Shown here piece by piece: positions 31,291 through 40,837 of a stretch of DNA of 59,672 nt (its first letter is position 1; every line of letters begins with the position of its first letter). Both the position numbers and the translations under genes were made by a program. The DNA comes from Paenibacillus sp. oral taxon 786 str. D14 (GTDB taxonomy: Bacteria; Bacillota; Bacilli; Paenibacillales; Paenibacillaceae): contig NZ_GG695971.1 of the NCBI RefSeq assembly GCF_000159955.1, forward strand, positions 241,054 through 300,725. Direction: 5' to 3'. Below the pieces are notes generated by a model. The model saw nothing but the letters and a program-made list of their open reading frames with translations. It was not told the DNA's origin and made no database searches.

Positions 31291-33087
31291 ATGGGAAGAT
31301 GGAGATTCCGGGGAAGAGTGAACGATATTCCGCTGAAGACGAAATTTATGCTGATCTACCTGATTGGCGTGCTACTGCCGATCCTGGTTATTAACCTGGT
31401 GTTCATGGGGCGGATGACTGACTTTATTAAAGAGCGCGAGAAGCAGAACCTGGAGATTTCCATGGAGCGTGCCCGTAAGGATATTCTCGATTTTATCGAC
31501 GGCGGGGTAGCGGTTAGTCATGCCCTGAACACCGATAAGACGCTGTATGAAAAGATGGACCGAATCTACTCGGGCCCGGTCGATTTTTACGAAACGTTTG
31601 ATGAGCAGCTGCGCAATCGGGTGACCAGCTACATTCCGGTCAATAATCAGATTCTGCGAATCGGGATATACACCACCAATCCGACGATCGTCCCCGGGGG
31701 CAATTATCATATGATCAATGATGAGGTGAAGGGTAGCGAATGGTACCGGATCTGGAGCAGTTCGTCGGACCCGGTGGTTGTCGCAGCGTACCGCGCATCT
31801 CAAGCTACGAACCGAGCGAATACCGAGCCTTATTTCAGCGTGATTGAGAAAATGGACTACTACGATTCCTATAACACCTTCGACAAGCTGCTGCGGATCG
31901 ATATTGATCTCAGCAAAATTTACGACGTGATCGTCCGGGAGCGGGACTACCTGGATTTGTATCTGGTCAACGGGAACGATGAAATCATCGTGTCGGCGGA
32001 CAGCGGCTATCGGCAGGATACAAGTGTGGGTTATCCCAAGCTTGAATTGTCTGCCGAGGATCGGGAGAAGGGGGTGGAGTCCGTAGTCATCGGGAATGCC
32101 AAATACGTGAAAGGCTGGCGGCTGATCGGGATCCCGCAGGGCACCCGGTTGTCCAAGGCGATGTTCGATATGCGCTTGTTCGTTGGGATGTTGGTTGCGG
32201 CAATCACCTTATTCACGTCGATCTTCATTTTCGTCATGCTCCGCTCCTATCATTACCGGGTGAAGCGGCTCTCGCGCCATATGCAGAAGGTCACTAATGA
32301 GAAATTCGATTTGATTAACATCGATGAAGGACGCGATGAAATCGGCGGTCTGATCCGCAACTTTAACATGATGACCGCTCGCATCAACGCGTTGATCAAC
32401 AACGTTTACAAGCTGGAAATCCAGCAGAAGAGCCTTGAAGCCGAGCGCGTGCGGGCAGAGCTGAACTTCTTGCAGAGCCAGATGAACCCGCATTTTCTGT
32501 TTAATACGCTGAACGCGATATTAGTGGTCTGTACGAAAAAGAACTACTCCGACGTTACGGACATCATTAAGAACTTGTCCAAGCTGCTGCGCCGGTTGCT
32601 CCGCTGGAAGGAGGACCTCGTTACGCTGGAAGAGGAGATTCGGTTTATCGACATGTATTTGAAAATCGAAAAATTCCGCTTCCGGGATAAATTCGAGTAC
32701 GTCTTCGACATTGAGGAGGCAGCGCTGCATTATACGATTCCGAAGATGAGCATCCAGCCGCTGGTCGAGAACGCCTGCAAGCACGGAATTCAAGCGGTGC
32801 AGGGCAATGGGCTCGTTACCGTTAAAGCCCGCGTGGAAGACGGACGGCTTCGCATCGTCATTTCGGATAACGGCAAAGGCATCAAACCGGAGCAGCTGCG
32901 GGAAATGCTGCTAACCGTACGGAGCGAGAACACGTCCGGGAACAGCATTGGCATTCGCAATGTGTATCGCCGATTCGAGTTGTACTACAACGATCAGGTT
33001 CGCTTTAACATCGACAGCAAGCCGGGACAAGGGACAAAAGTGTGTATCGAAATTCCGGTCAAACGGCTTCAACACCAGGGAGGATAA
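31291..33087 (+). CDS. YesM-type sensor histidine kinase
   Basis: This 598-aa membrane kinase has one helix near residues 15-35, an extracellular sensor of about 260 residues, a second helix near 295-315 (LFVGMLVAAITLFTSIFIFVML) and a HAMP region. The His_kinase domain follows (LNFLQSQMNPHFLFNTLNAILVV, phosphoacceptor in NPHFLFN), then an ATPase domain (QPLVENACKHGI, ISDNGKGIKPEQL, SIGIRNVYRRFELYY). It probably senses the xylo-oligosaccharide or its binding protein. It lies between two response regulator genes, 18 nt after the first stop. Confidence 0.92.
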   Translation: MGRWRFRGRVNDIPLKTKFMLIYLIGVLLPILVINLVFMGRMTDFIKEREKQNLEISMERARKDILDFIDGGVAVSHALNTDKTLYEKMDRIYSGPVDFYETFDEQLRNRVTSYIPVNNQILRIGIYTTNPTIVPGGNYHMINDEVKGSEWYRIWSSSSDPVVVAAYRASQATNRANTEPYFSVIEKMDYYDSYNTFDKLLRIDIDLSKIYDVIVRERDYLDLYLVNGNDEIIVSADSGYRQDTSVGYPKLELSAEDREKGVESVVIGNAKYVKGWRLIGIPQGTRLSKAMFDMRLFVGMLVAAITLFTSIFIFVMLRSYHYRVKRLSRHMQKVTNEKFDLINIDEGRDEIGGLIRNFNMMTARINALINNVYKLEIQQKSLEAERVRAELNFLQSQMNPHFLFNTLNAILVVCTKKNYSDVTDIIKNLSKLLRRLLRWKEDLVTLEEEIRFIDMYLKIEKFRFRDKFEYVFDIEEAALHYTIPKMSIQPLVENACKHGIQAVQGNGLVTVKARVEDGRLRIVISDNGKGIKPEQLREMLLTVRSENTSGNSIGIRNVYRRFELYYNDQVRFNIDSKPGQGTKVCIEIPVKRLQHQGG

Positions 33088-33104
33088 TCAGGGGGGAAAG
33101 AGCC

Positions 33105-34649
33105 ATGAGATTCAAGGTGTTATTGGTGGATGACGAGCCGGCAGCATTGGAGGGGATGCAGCTGTGGATCAACTGGCCGGAGCTGGGCTTTGAGATATGC
33201 GGGACTAGCAGCAACGGCGCTGAGGCGCTGGAGAAGATCGGCCAGCTGCAGCCGGACCTAGTTGTTACCGATGTGCGGATGCCGGGAATGGATGGACTGG
33301 AAATGATCGAGGCGTGGCAGAAGCAGAATACCCGACAGGTCAGCTTTGCGATCGTAAGCGGATACAGTGAATTTCAATATGCACAAAAAGCGCTCCGCTT
33401 TGGTGTCACCCGGTATTTGCTGAAGCCGATTGACGAGGAGATCGCCGCCGAAGAGCTCGGGGCGATCTATCAGGAGCTGGCGGAGGAGCAGGAGCGTCAA
33501 CGCATCAGCCGGATCGCTTCCTATGAGGAGACAGTGGGTCTGCTTAAGGGATGGCTCCATCCCTCGCCGGGGCTCCCTCGGGATGAGGGGCGGATCGCTG
33601 CGCTTTCGAGCCTGCGGAAGGCGTGGAATGTGTGTCTCATTCAGCCAAGAGACAGCTGCTTTGCCGAGACCCGGGAGCAAGTTGCCGCCTATGTCGGGGA
33701 GAGGGAAGCCATGTATCTCATCGATCTGGACTATAGCGGCTTGGATGAGGGCCTTCTGGCCCTGGTGTACGGATTTCATCCCGGCGAGGATGGGCCGGAC
33801 GGCGCTAAATGGATCAGCGAACTGGAGAGATTATGCCGCAGTCTTGGAGTCGTCGCATCGGCGGGGCAGGGCGTGACAAGCCTGCAAGAGATTCCAGCTG
33901 CGTTCAGACAGGCTCAGACAGCGATGCAGCATCAGTTTTATGCGGAAGGCCCTGCCGGGATTATGGAGTATCGTAACGTGGCTGCGCTGAAGTTCCACCG
34001 CAGGTACGATCAAACCGAGCTGGTGGATCGCATTATAGGGGCGATTCAACTGCTGGACAAAGGGGGCTTGGAGGAAGGGCTGTCCGAGGCGGAGCGTAGG
34101 TTCCGGGAACTTTACCTTACGCCGGACATCGTGCGTAAATTTGGGATTCATTTGTTTTATCTCATGATGGAACACCTGGAGGAACTCCCGGGCAAGGCGG
34201 TGGAACTGCAAAGCAAATACGACATTCCCGGTACAGTTTCGGCGGTGCCAACCCTGCGGGAATTAATGGACCGGATCCAAGCGTTAGGGATAGAGTGCAT
34301 CGATGGGCTTCTGATGGACAAAGCCCAACGGTCCCAGGGAGTCATTCAAGACATCAACGCCTATATCCGGGAGCATTACCGCGAGCCATTGACGATCAAG
34401 AAGCTGGCAGAGGTGTTTTACCTTCATCCGGTCTATTTAGGCCAATTGCTGCAGAAGAAGAACGGCGTTCATTTTAACGAAATGATCCATAACTATCGCA
34501 TTGAAGAAGCCGTCAGGCTGCTCCGGGACGGAAGCTTGAATAACGGCGAGGTGGCCGAGCGAGTGGGTTACGCGAACTATGGCCAATTTCTCAAGCAATT
34601 TGAAAAAAGATTGCAAATGTCGCCTAATGAGTACAGAAACAGGAACTGA
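33105..34649 (+). CDS. AraC-type response regulator (YesN-like) 2
   Basis: This 514-aa regulator has a receiver domain (VLLVDDEPAALEGMQLWINW, Asp in VVTDVRMPGMDG, IVSGYSEFQYA, LLKPIDEEI) and a C-terminal AraC domain (YREPLTIKKLAEVFYLHPVYLGQLLQKKNGVHFNEMIHNYRIEEAVRLL...VAERVGYANYGQFLKQFEKRLQMSPNEYR). The ATG at 33105 follows GGGGGGAAAGAG. It is a second regulator for a single kinase in the same operon, so the two may divide promoters or form a cascade. The solute-binding gene follows after a 130-nt gap. Confidence 0.92.
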   Translation: MRFKVLLVDDEPAALEGMQLWINWPELGFEICGTSSNGAEALEKIGQLQPDLVVTDVRMPGMDGLEMIEAWQKQNTRQVSFAIVSGYSEFQYAQKALRFGVTRYLLKPIDEEIAAEELGAIYQELAEEQERQRISRIASYEETVGLLKGWLHPSPGLPRDEGRIAALSSLRKAWNVCLIQPRDSCFAETREQVAAYVGEREAMYLIDLDYSGLDEGLLALVYGFHPGEDGPDGAKWISELERLCRSLGVVASAGQGVTSLQEIPAAFRQAQTAMQHQFYAEGPAGIMEYRNVAALKFHRRYDQTELVDRIIGAIQLLDKGGLEEGLSEAERRFRELYLTPDIVRKFGIHLFYLMMEHLEELPGKAVELQSKYDIPGTVSAVPTLRELMDRIQALGIECIDGLLMDKAQRSQGVIQDINAYIREHYREPLTIKKLAEVFYLHPVYLGQLLQKKNGVHFNEMIHNYRIEEAVRLLRDGSLNNGEVAERVGYANYGQFLKQFEKRLQMSPNEYRNRN

Positions 34650-34779
34650 AATTTTGAAGATGGAACCTTTAATTGTGAACTAGTTGTGGCGGGGTAGCGC
34701 TCTTAGAATTAAAGATAAGTTGATGAAAGGGCTTACAAAATAGCTTAAACATCAACAAATCATTACGGAGGTGCTTTAC

Positions 34780-36480
34780 ATGGGGGGCAAGACCAAATCA
34801 ATGCTCCGGCTCAGCGTTATCCTGCTGTTATCGCTCAGCGTCATCCTAGCGGGATGTGGCGGCGGTAACAAAACTACCACAGCCGAAACCAACACCGGCA
34901 ATACGGGGACTACAGGGAACAATGCCGGAGATAAAGTCGAACCGCTTGAAATCACCGCGTTTATCGGGGAAGCCGGCCAACAGCCGACGCCGGACAACAA
35001 GATTTACAAGAAGATTAAAGATGAGCTGGGCGTCACATTCAAATTTGAATTTCTTGCCGGGGACATTGACCAGAAGCTTGGCGTTATGATCGCAGGCTCC
35101 GATTATCCCGATATTATGACCGGCAATACGAAGTTGACGGCAGCAGGGGCTTATATCCCTTTGGAAGATCTGATTGAAGAACATGCACCGAATTTGAAGA
35201 AGCACTATGAGAAATATTGGAACATGATGAAGGACCCGAATGACGGTCATATTTACATCCTGCCAAACTACGGGGCCTATAACGGGGAAGTCAGCACAAC
35301 TTGGTATTCGGGTCCGGCTTTCTGGATCCAAAAGGCTGTGCTGGAGGAGGCAGGATATCCTCAAGTCAAAACGCTTGATGAATATTTTGATCTGCTCATC
35401 AAGTACAAGGAGAAACACCCAACGATCGATGGCAGCCCAACGATTGGTTTCGAAATTCTGAACTATGACTGGAGAAACTGGGGACTGTTTAATGCGCCGC
35501 AGCATCTGATCGGACACCCGAATGACGGCGGCGTTGTCGTGAAGGACGGCAAAGCGGAGATTTTCGCCGACAAGGATTATGCTAAACGGTACTACAAGAA
35601 GCTGAATGAAATGAATGCCTTAGGTCTGATCGATAAAGAGACATTTACACAAAACTATGACCAGTATCAAGCGAAAATTTCCAGCGGTACGGTGCTCGGA
35701 TTTTTTGACCAGCACTGGAACTTCCAAGATGCCGAGAATGTGTTAATTACGGCGAAGAAGCATGAAAGAACCTATGTCGGCTTGCCGCTGGTTTACGATA
35801 CAAGCATTACAGACCATTATCTGGATCGCCCGGCACTGAACCTGAACAATGGCTTTGGGATCAGCGTAAATGCTGGGGAAGATAAGGCGATCAAAATTCT
35901 TAAATTCTGGGATCGCCTGATCCAGGAAGATTGGCAAAAAATCATGTCTTGGGGGATTGAAGGCGAAGACTACATTGTTACCGAAGAAGGCCGCTTCATG
36001 AAAACCCAAGAGCAACGCGACAAGTTTACGGATGCGACTTGGAAACTGGCGAACAAAGCGGATACGTTGCACAAATTCAGTCCGAAAATGGAAGGGTATT
36101 TCAGCGATGGGAATGCTACCGATGCGGCAGCCCAACCTGAAGAATACCAAGCAGGGCTGGAAGAGTACGATAAAAAATTCTTGGCCGCTTATGGATATAA
36201 CAGCTATGTTGACTTCTTTACACCAGCACCGGAAAACGAAGTTTCTTATCCGGCATGGTCGGTTGACTTAGTGGAAGGTTCGGAAGCCAAGGTAGTGAAC
36301 ACCAAGCAGAATGATTTGTCTACGAAGTATCTGCCTAGAGCGATTTTGGCCGACCCGGCTGATTTCGATAAGGTATGGGATGAATACGTGGGAGAAATCC
36401 GCAAGCTCAACATTAAAGCTTACGAAGACCGCATTAACGAAGTGTTGCAATGGAGAATTGACAACTGGTCCGTGAAATAA
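34780..36480 (+). CDS. Extracellular sugar-binding lipoprotein (LplA-like)
   Basis: This 566-aa lipoprotein has lipobox VILAGC (Cys26), a Thr/Asn/Gly linker, and a large binding domain of the LplA/YtcQ type (LEITAFIGEAGQQPTPDNKIYKKIKDELGVTFKFEFLAGDIDQKLGVMIAGSDYPDIM). It delivers oligosaccharides, here probably xylo- or glucuronoxylo-oligomers, to the permeases downstream. The ATG at 34780 lies 8 nt after GGAGG (34767-34771). A perfect hairpin follows its stop, which should raise its level above that of the permeases. Confidence 0.92.
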   Translation: MGGKTKSMLRLSVILLLSLSVILAGCGGGNKTTTAETNTGNTGTTGNNAGDKVEPLEITAFIGEAGQQPTPDNKIYKKIKDELGVTFKFEFLAGDIDQKLGVMIAGSDYPDIMTGNTKLTAAGAYIPLEDLIEEHAPNLKKHYEKYWNMMKDPNDGHIYILPNYGAYNGEVSTTWYSGPAFWIQKAVLEEAGYPQVKTLDEYFDLLIKYKEKHPTIDGSPTIGFEILNYDWRNWGLFNAPQHLIGHPNDGGVVVKDGKAEIFADKDYAKRYYKKLNEMNALGLIDKETFTQNYDQYQAKISSGTVLGFFDQHWNFQDAENVLITAKKHERTYVGLPLVYDTSITDHYLDRPALNLNNGFGISVNAGEDKAIKILKFWDRLIQEDWQKIMSWGIEGEDYIVTEEGRFMKTQEQRDKFTDATWKLANKADTLHKFSPKMEGYFSDGNATDAAAQPEEYQAGLEEYDKKFLAAYGYNSYVDFFTPAPENEVSYPAWSVDLVEGSEAKVVNTKQNDLSTKYLPRAILADPADFDKVWDEYVGEIRKLNIKAYEDRINEVLQWRIDNWSVK

Positions 36481-36493
36481 TCCAGGGATTCAA

Positions 36494-36531
36494 TCGAAGA
36501 ATGGAAGGCATCTAAGCCTTCCATTCTTCGA
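36494..36531 (+). terminator. Perfect intercistronic hairpin after the binding-protein gene
   Basis: A 16-bp perfect stem spans 36494-36509 (core GAAGAATGGAAGGC) and 36516-36531 around loop ATCTAA. It lacks a T-run, so it probably shields the upstream message from 3' exonucleases rather than ending transcription. Confidence 0.8.
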
Positions 36532-36560
36532 AATCTTAGGCTTTGTGGGGAGAACAAAAT

Positions 36561-37526
36561 ATGGATGAGACCTTAATGGACAAACACGCCGTCCCGAAAG
36601 CGAAAAGACGAAAACAACAGCAAATAACCTGGTCCCTGATCAAGAGTCAACGGCAGTTGATCTTCATGTCGGTTCCGTTATTGGCTTATATTATATTGTT
36701 TGCTTATGTCCCGGTGTGGGGCTGGACGATGGCGTTTCAAAATTACAAGCCGGCAAGAAGCTTTGGTCAGCAGGAATGGGTCGGGTTCAAGCAGTTCAAG
36801 TTCCTGTTTACGGACGACAGCTTCCTTCGGGTGCTGCGCAATACGTTGGGGATGAGTATCATCAACCTGGTGCTGGGCTTTGTCACCGCAATCGCTCTGG
36901 CCTTGCTGCTGAATGAAATCAAGAACATTTTCTGGAAAAGAACGGTTCAAACGATCTCGTATCTTCCGCACTTTCTATCCTGGATCATCGTCACAGGGAT
37001 TGTTGCGACTTCCCTTGCTTCCGATGGCATTATCAACGATGTTCTGATGCGGCTGCATCTGATCAAGGAGCCGATTCTATGGCTTAGTGAAGGCAAGTAT
37101 TTCTGGGGCGTCGTTGGTGCCTCTCATGTCTGGAAAGAGGTTGGCTGGAACACGATCATTTATTTGGCGGCGATGGCGGCGATTGACCCGTCATTATACG
37201 AAGCTGCGGATATCGACGGAGCCAGCCGATACCGGAAGATGTTGCATGTCACGCTTCCCGGCATTAAGCCAACGATTGTCATTCTGCTGATTATGTCCAT
37301 CGGACATATACTGGAAGCCGGCTTCGAGGTGCAATACCTGCTCGGGAACGGTCTGGTGGTGGACTGGGCAGAGACGATTGATATCTTCGTGCTGAAATAC
37401 GGGATTGCCCAAGGCAACTACTCCCTGGCAACCGCCGGCGGGATCTTCAAAACGGTCGTTAGCGTAACCATGCTGCTCCTTGCAAACTGGACCGCCAAAC
37501 GACTAGGGGAAGAGAGGCTGTTATAG
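36561..37526 (+). CDS. ABC sugar permease, LplB type
   Basis: This 321-aa permease has six predicted membrane segments and the LplB signature near the start (LIFMSVPLLAYIILFAYVPVWGWTMAFQNYKP). The EAA loop (YEAADIDGASRYRKMLHVTLPGIKPTIVILLIMSIG) is where the ATPase docks. The ATG at 36561 follows GGGGAGAAC. It pairs with the 37529 permease. No ATPase gene is in this operon; a shared MsmX-type ATPase encoded elsewhere is the usual solution for such CUT1 systems. Confidence 0.92.
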   Translation: MDETLMDKHAVPKAKRRKQQQITWSLIKSQRQLIFMSVPLLAYIILFAYVPVWGWTMAFQNYKPARSFGQQEWVGFKQFKFLFTDDSFLRVLRNTLGMSIINLVLGFVTAIALALLLNEIKNIFWKRTVQTISYLPHFLSWIIVTGIVATSLASDGIINDVLMRLHLIKEPILWLSEGKYFWGVVGASHVWKEVGWNTIIYLAAMAAIDPSLYEAADIDGASRYRKMLHVTLPGIKPTIVILLIMSIGHILEAGFEVQYLLGNGLVVDWAETIDIFVLKYGIAQGNYSLATAGGIFKTVVSVTMLLLANWTAKRLGEERLL

Positions 37527-37528
37527 AG

Positions 37529-38488
37529 ATGGCAAACCAATCCATTACCCCAGAGCGAGTATCTGCAGCTGCTTTGCCACGTCGGGTCGGACGCGGCAAG
37601 GTGGAGCCGGTGATTTTCCATACGCTGAATACGATCTTCATGATCTTTCTCGTCGTCGTGACGCTGTATCCGTTTCTGAACACGATTGTGGTATCGCTTA
37701 ACGCGGGGAATGATACGATTCGCGGAGGACTCTACCTGTGGCCGAGACAATTTACGCTGCAGAACTATAAGGCGATTTTTGTTTCCGGCACGATTTACGA
37801 TGCTTTCCTGATCTCGGTGGCGAGAACGGTGTTATCTACGATTCTGAACATCTTCCTGACAACGATGCTCGCCTATACATTGAGCCGAAGGGAATACGTG
37901 TTCCGCAAGCCAATTACGTTGATTTTCGTGCTTACGATGTATTTTAATGCGGGGTTGATTCCCGGGTACTTCCTGATGAAGGATTTACATCTGATCAACA
38001 CGTTTTGGGTTTATGTCGTTCCTACGATGATCAGCGCATTTAACCTGATTGTTATCCGGACGTATATCGGCACCATTCCCGAAAGCTTGGTGGAGTCGGC
38101 GAGAATTGACGGGGCAGGAGACTTCAAAATCTTCTGGACCATCATCTTCCCGCTGTGCAAACCGGTATTAGCGACGATTGCGTTGTTTGTGGCTGTCGGC
38201 GCGTGGAACTCCTGGTTTGATGCGTTCCTGTACACGTCTTCGAGACAAGAGCTCAGCACAATGCAATATGAGTTGATGAAATTGCTCTCTTCCAGCATGA
38301 ATGCCAACAGCAATCCGGCGGTGGCTAACGGGGCGGGCATGACCCAGGATACGGCGGCTTCCATGGTTACACCGTTATCGATTCGGGCTGCGGTTACCGT
38401 GGTGGCATCCGTTCCAATTCTGCTCGTATATCCTTTCATGCAGAAATATTTCGTGGTTGGCCTGAATGTCGGGAGCGTTAAAGAATAG
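37529..38488 (+). CDS. ABC sugar permease, YtcP type
   Basis: This 319-aa permease has six predicted membrane segments (first: NTIFMIFLVVVTLYPFLNTIVVSLN) and the EAA loop (LVESARIDGAGDFKIFWTIIFPLCKPVLATIALFVAVGAWNSWFD). It ends QKYFVVGLNVGSVKE, as YtcP-type proteins do. It starts 2 nt after the LplB gene stop, so the two are co-translated. It forms the import channel with its partner for an oligosaccharide, inferred to be xylan-derived from the GH10 gene that follows. Confidence 0.92.
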   Translation: MANQSITPERVSAAALPRRVGRGKVEPVIFHTLNTIFMIFLVVVTLYPFLNTIVVSLNAGNDTIRGGLYLWPRQFTLQNYKAIFVSGTIYDAFLISVARTVLSTILNIFLTTMLAYTLSRREYVFRKPITLIFVLTMYFNAGLIPGYFLMKDLHLINTFWVYVVPTMISAFNLIVIRTYIGTIPESLVESARIDGAGDFKIFWTIIFPLCKPVLATIALFVAVGAWNSWFDAFLYTSSRQELSTMQYELMKLLSSSMNANSNPAVANGAGMTQDTAASMVTPLSIRAAVTVVASVPILLVYPFMQKYFVVGLNVGSVKE

Positions 38489-38551
38489 TTGTTTTATTTC
38501 GTGAACCGTTCGTACGAGTATTTTCCCAAGCGTGGCAGAGGAGGAATCTTC

Positions 38552-39574
38552 ATGAATCCAACGTTCCATTCCGTACCGGCATTAAAGGAACTGTTTGCGG
38601 CGGACTTCAAAATTGGAGCGGCGGTCAATCCGACGACGATCCGGACGCAGAAGGCATTGCTGGCGTATCACTTCAACAGCCTGACTGCGGAGAACGAGAT
38701 GAAGTTCGTCAGCGTGCATCCTAAGGAACAGACCTATACCTTCGAGGACGCGGATCGGCTGGTTAATTTCGCCCGAGAGCACGGCATGGCCATGCGGGGG
38801 CATACACTGGTGTGGCATAATCAGACGTCTGACTGGTTGTTCCAGGATCGCCAAGGCGCGGCGGTTAGCAAGGAAGTGCTGCTCGGCAGGCTTCGGGAGC
38901 ATATTCATACCATAGTAGGCCGGTACAAGAACGAGATCTACGCCTGGGACGTCGTCAACGAGGTCATCGCGGACGAAGGGGAGGCGCTGCTGCGCACTTC
39001 CAAATGGACGGAAATCGCGGGACCTGAATTTATCGCTAAAGCGTTCGAGTATGCACATGAGGCGGATCCACAGGCGCTGTTGTTTTATAACGACTACAAC
39101 GAATCGAATCCTCTGAAACGCGATAAAATTTACACACTCGTTCATTCGCTGCTGGAGCAAGGGGTGCCGATCCATGGCATCGGATTACAAGCGCACTGGA
39201 ACCTGTACGATCCATCGTTGGATGAGATTAAGGCAGCGATTGAGAAGTATGCTTCGCTGGGTTTGCAGCTGCAGCTGACGGAGCTGGATATCTCGATGTT
39301 CCGCTTCGATGACCGGCGAACCGACTTGACTGCGCCGGAGCCGGCGATGCTGGAGCGGCAGGCCGAACGTTATGAGGCCGTATTCCGGCTGTTGCTGGAG
39401 TATCGTGACGTCATCAGCGGAGTCACCTTCTGGGGAGCGGCGGACGATTACACCTGGCTGGACGATTTTCCGGTGCGCGGCCGCAAGAACTGGCCGTTTC
39501 TGTTCGACGCCAAGCACCAGCCGAAGGAGGCGTTCCATCGCGTTGCGGCCCTGGCTGCGGAGCAGCGGGCATAA
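38552..39574 (+). CDS. Intracellular GH10 endo-1,4-beta-xylanase
   Basis: This 340-aa single-domain GH10 enzyme has no signal peptide, so it should act on imported oligomers in the cytoplasm. The acid/base Glu137 lies in YAWDVVNE and the nucleophile Glu244 in QLTELDIS. The GH10 substrate-site signatures NSLTAENEMKF, RGHTLVWHNQ and GVTFWGAADDYTWLDDFP are intact. It completes the uptake operon, whose transporters bring in xylo-oligosaccharides, possibly with methylglucuronate branches. The ATG at 38552 follows GAGGAGG. Confidence 0.93.
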   Translation: MNPTFHSVPALKELFAADFKIGAAVNPTTIRTQKALLAYHFNSLTAENEMKFVSVHPKEQTYTFEDADRLVNFAREHGMAMRGHTLVWHNQTSDWLFQDRQGAAVSKEVLLGRLREHIHTIVGRYKNEIYAWDVVNEVIADEGEALLRTSKWTEIAGPEFIAKAFEYAHEADPQALLFYNDYNESNPLKRDKIYTLVHSLLEQGVPIHGIGLQAHWNLYDPSLDEIKAAIEKYASLGLQLQLTELDISMFRFDDRRTDLTAPEPAMLERQAERYEAVFRLLLEYRDVISGVTFWGAADDYTWLDDFPVRGRKNWPFLFDAKHQPKEAFHRVAALAAEQRA

Positions 39575-39647
39575 AGGCAGCGCATGGGGGAAAACAACGA
39601 TAACGGAAAACGCTTTATTCTGGTGGCGTTTTCGGTGTAAAATGGTA

Positions 39648-39677
39648 GAGGCCCTTCTGGTTGGAAGGGCCTCTTTT
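39648..39677 (+). terminator. GH10 operon terminator
   Basis: GAGGCCCTTC (39648-39657) pairs perfectly with GAAGGGCCTC (39664-39673), followed by TTTT. A weaker hairpin AAAACGC/GCGTTTT lies just upstream at about 39607-39632. Confidence 0.88.
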
Positions 39678-39732
39678 GAAGTATGTTGAACCTATTTCGG
39701 ATTAGACCTATCGAACCTTAGGAGGAGAATCG

Positions 39733-40716
39733 ATGAAATATCGGGAGCTTGGTAACACGGGTCTTCAAGTCAGCGAGGTGAGCTTTGGCACTTGGGCCAT
39801 CGGCGGAAGCTGGGGCAACACGAATGATGACGAGGCCCTGAAGGGCTTGGATAAAGCGATTGGAGAAGGTGTCAATTTCTTCGATACGGCGGACGTTTAT
39901 GGCGACGGACATGCGGAGCGTCTGCTTGCCAAAGCGACCAAAGGGAAGGAAGACGAGATCTATATCGCGACCAAATTTTGCCGGGCCGGCGATATTCATG
40001 ACCTGGAGACGTATTCCGAAGCGCGGGTGCGGGCTTATTGCGAAGCCAGCTTAAAACGGTTGGAGCGCGAGCGTATCGATCTGTATCAGATTCATTGCCC
40101 GCCGTTGTCCGTGTTGAAGGACGGCCGGGTATTTGAAGTGTTGGACAAGCTGCAGGCGGAGGGAAAAATCCGCCACTACGGCGTGAGCGTAGAGACGGTG
40201 GAGGAAGGGTTGTTCTGCCTGGGGGTGCCGGGGGTGAAGGCGCTGCAGGTCATCCTGAACCTGTTCCGCCAAAAGCCGCTCGCAGAGTTGCTGCCGAAGG
40301 CGCAGGAAGAAGGCGTGGGCATCCTTGTGCGGCTTCCGCTGGCCAGCGGCCTGCTGACCGGCAAATTCACGCCGGACACGACGTTTGCTGCCGACGATCA
40401 CCGCAACTTTAACGCGAACGGTGAGCAGTTCAACGTCGGTGAGACGTTTGCTGGCTTGCCGTTCGTTAAAGGTGTTGAGCTGGCGGCCCAGCTCCGCTGG
40501 ATCGCCGAAGGACGCGGGGACATGGCCCGCGCGGCGATGCGCTGGATTCTAGACCAGCCGGAAGTTTCCTGCGTGATCCCGGGCTTCCGCAACGTGCGTC
40601 AGGTCGAGGACAACCTCGGCGCGATCGACGTGCCTTCCTTCAGCAAGGAAGAGCTGGAGCGGCTGGCCCTCTTCTACCAGAACGAAGTCGCGCAGCATAT
40701 TCGCGGGGCGTATTAA
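39733..40716 (+). CDS. Aldo/keto reductase
   Basis: This 327-aa TIM-barrel reductase has the AKR signatures: MKYRELGNTGLQVSEVSFGTWAIGG, the catalytic Asp and Tyr in FFDTADVYGDGHAE, the Lys in IYIATKF, and the His in LYQIHCP. A C-terminal NADPH segment is also present (WILDQPEVSCVIPGFRNVRQVEDNLGA). It probably uses NAD(P)H on sugars or aldehydes. The ATG at 39733 follows AGGAGGAG. It is monocistronic between two terminators. Substrate unknown; the xylan genes upstream make a sugar substrate possible. Confidence 0.9.
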   Translation: MKYRELGNTGLQVSEVSFGTWAIGGSWGNTNDDEALKGLDKAIGEGVNFFDTADVYGDGHAERLLAKATKGKEDEIYIATKFCRAGDIHDLETYSEARVRAYCEASLKRLERERIDLYQIHCPPLSVLKDGRVFEVLDKLQAEGKIRHYGVSVETVEEGLFCLGVPGVKALQVILNLFRQKPLAELLPKAQEEGVGILVRLPLASGLLTGKFTPDTTFAADDHRNFNANGEQFNVGETFAGLPFVKGVELAAQLRWIAEGRGDMARAAMRWILDQPEVSCVIPGFRNVRQVEDNLGAIDVPSFSKEELERLALFYQNEVAQHIRGAY

Positions 40717-40790
40717 AGCGAAATCCCCTTATTCACCGAGCGTGGCCATCAAATTGGCGTGATTCCCGGGAATAAGGTGAATGATTCGAG

Positions 40791-40837
40791 AAAGCCTCCC
40801 ATCATTCGCCTTGAAATCAGGCTTGATGGGGGGCTTT
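40791..40837. terminator. Bidirectional terminator between convergent genes
   Basis: AAAGCCTCCCATCA (40791-40804) pairs with TGATGGGGGGCTTT (40824-40837), with one mismatch, and ends in TTTT on both strands. Its right arm lies in the last codons of the minus-strand gene. Confidence 0.85.
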
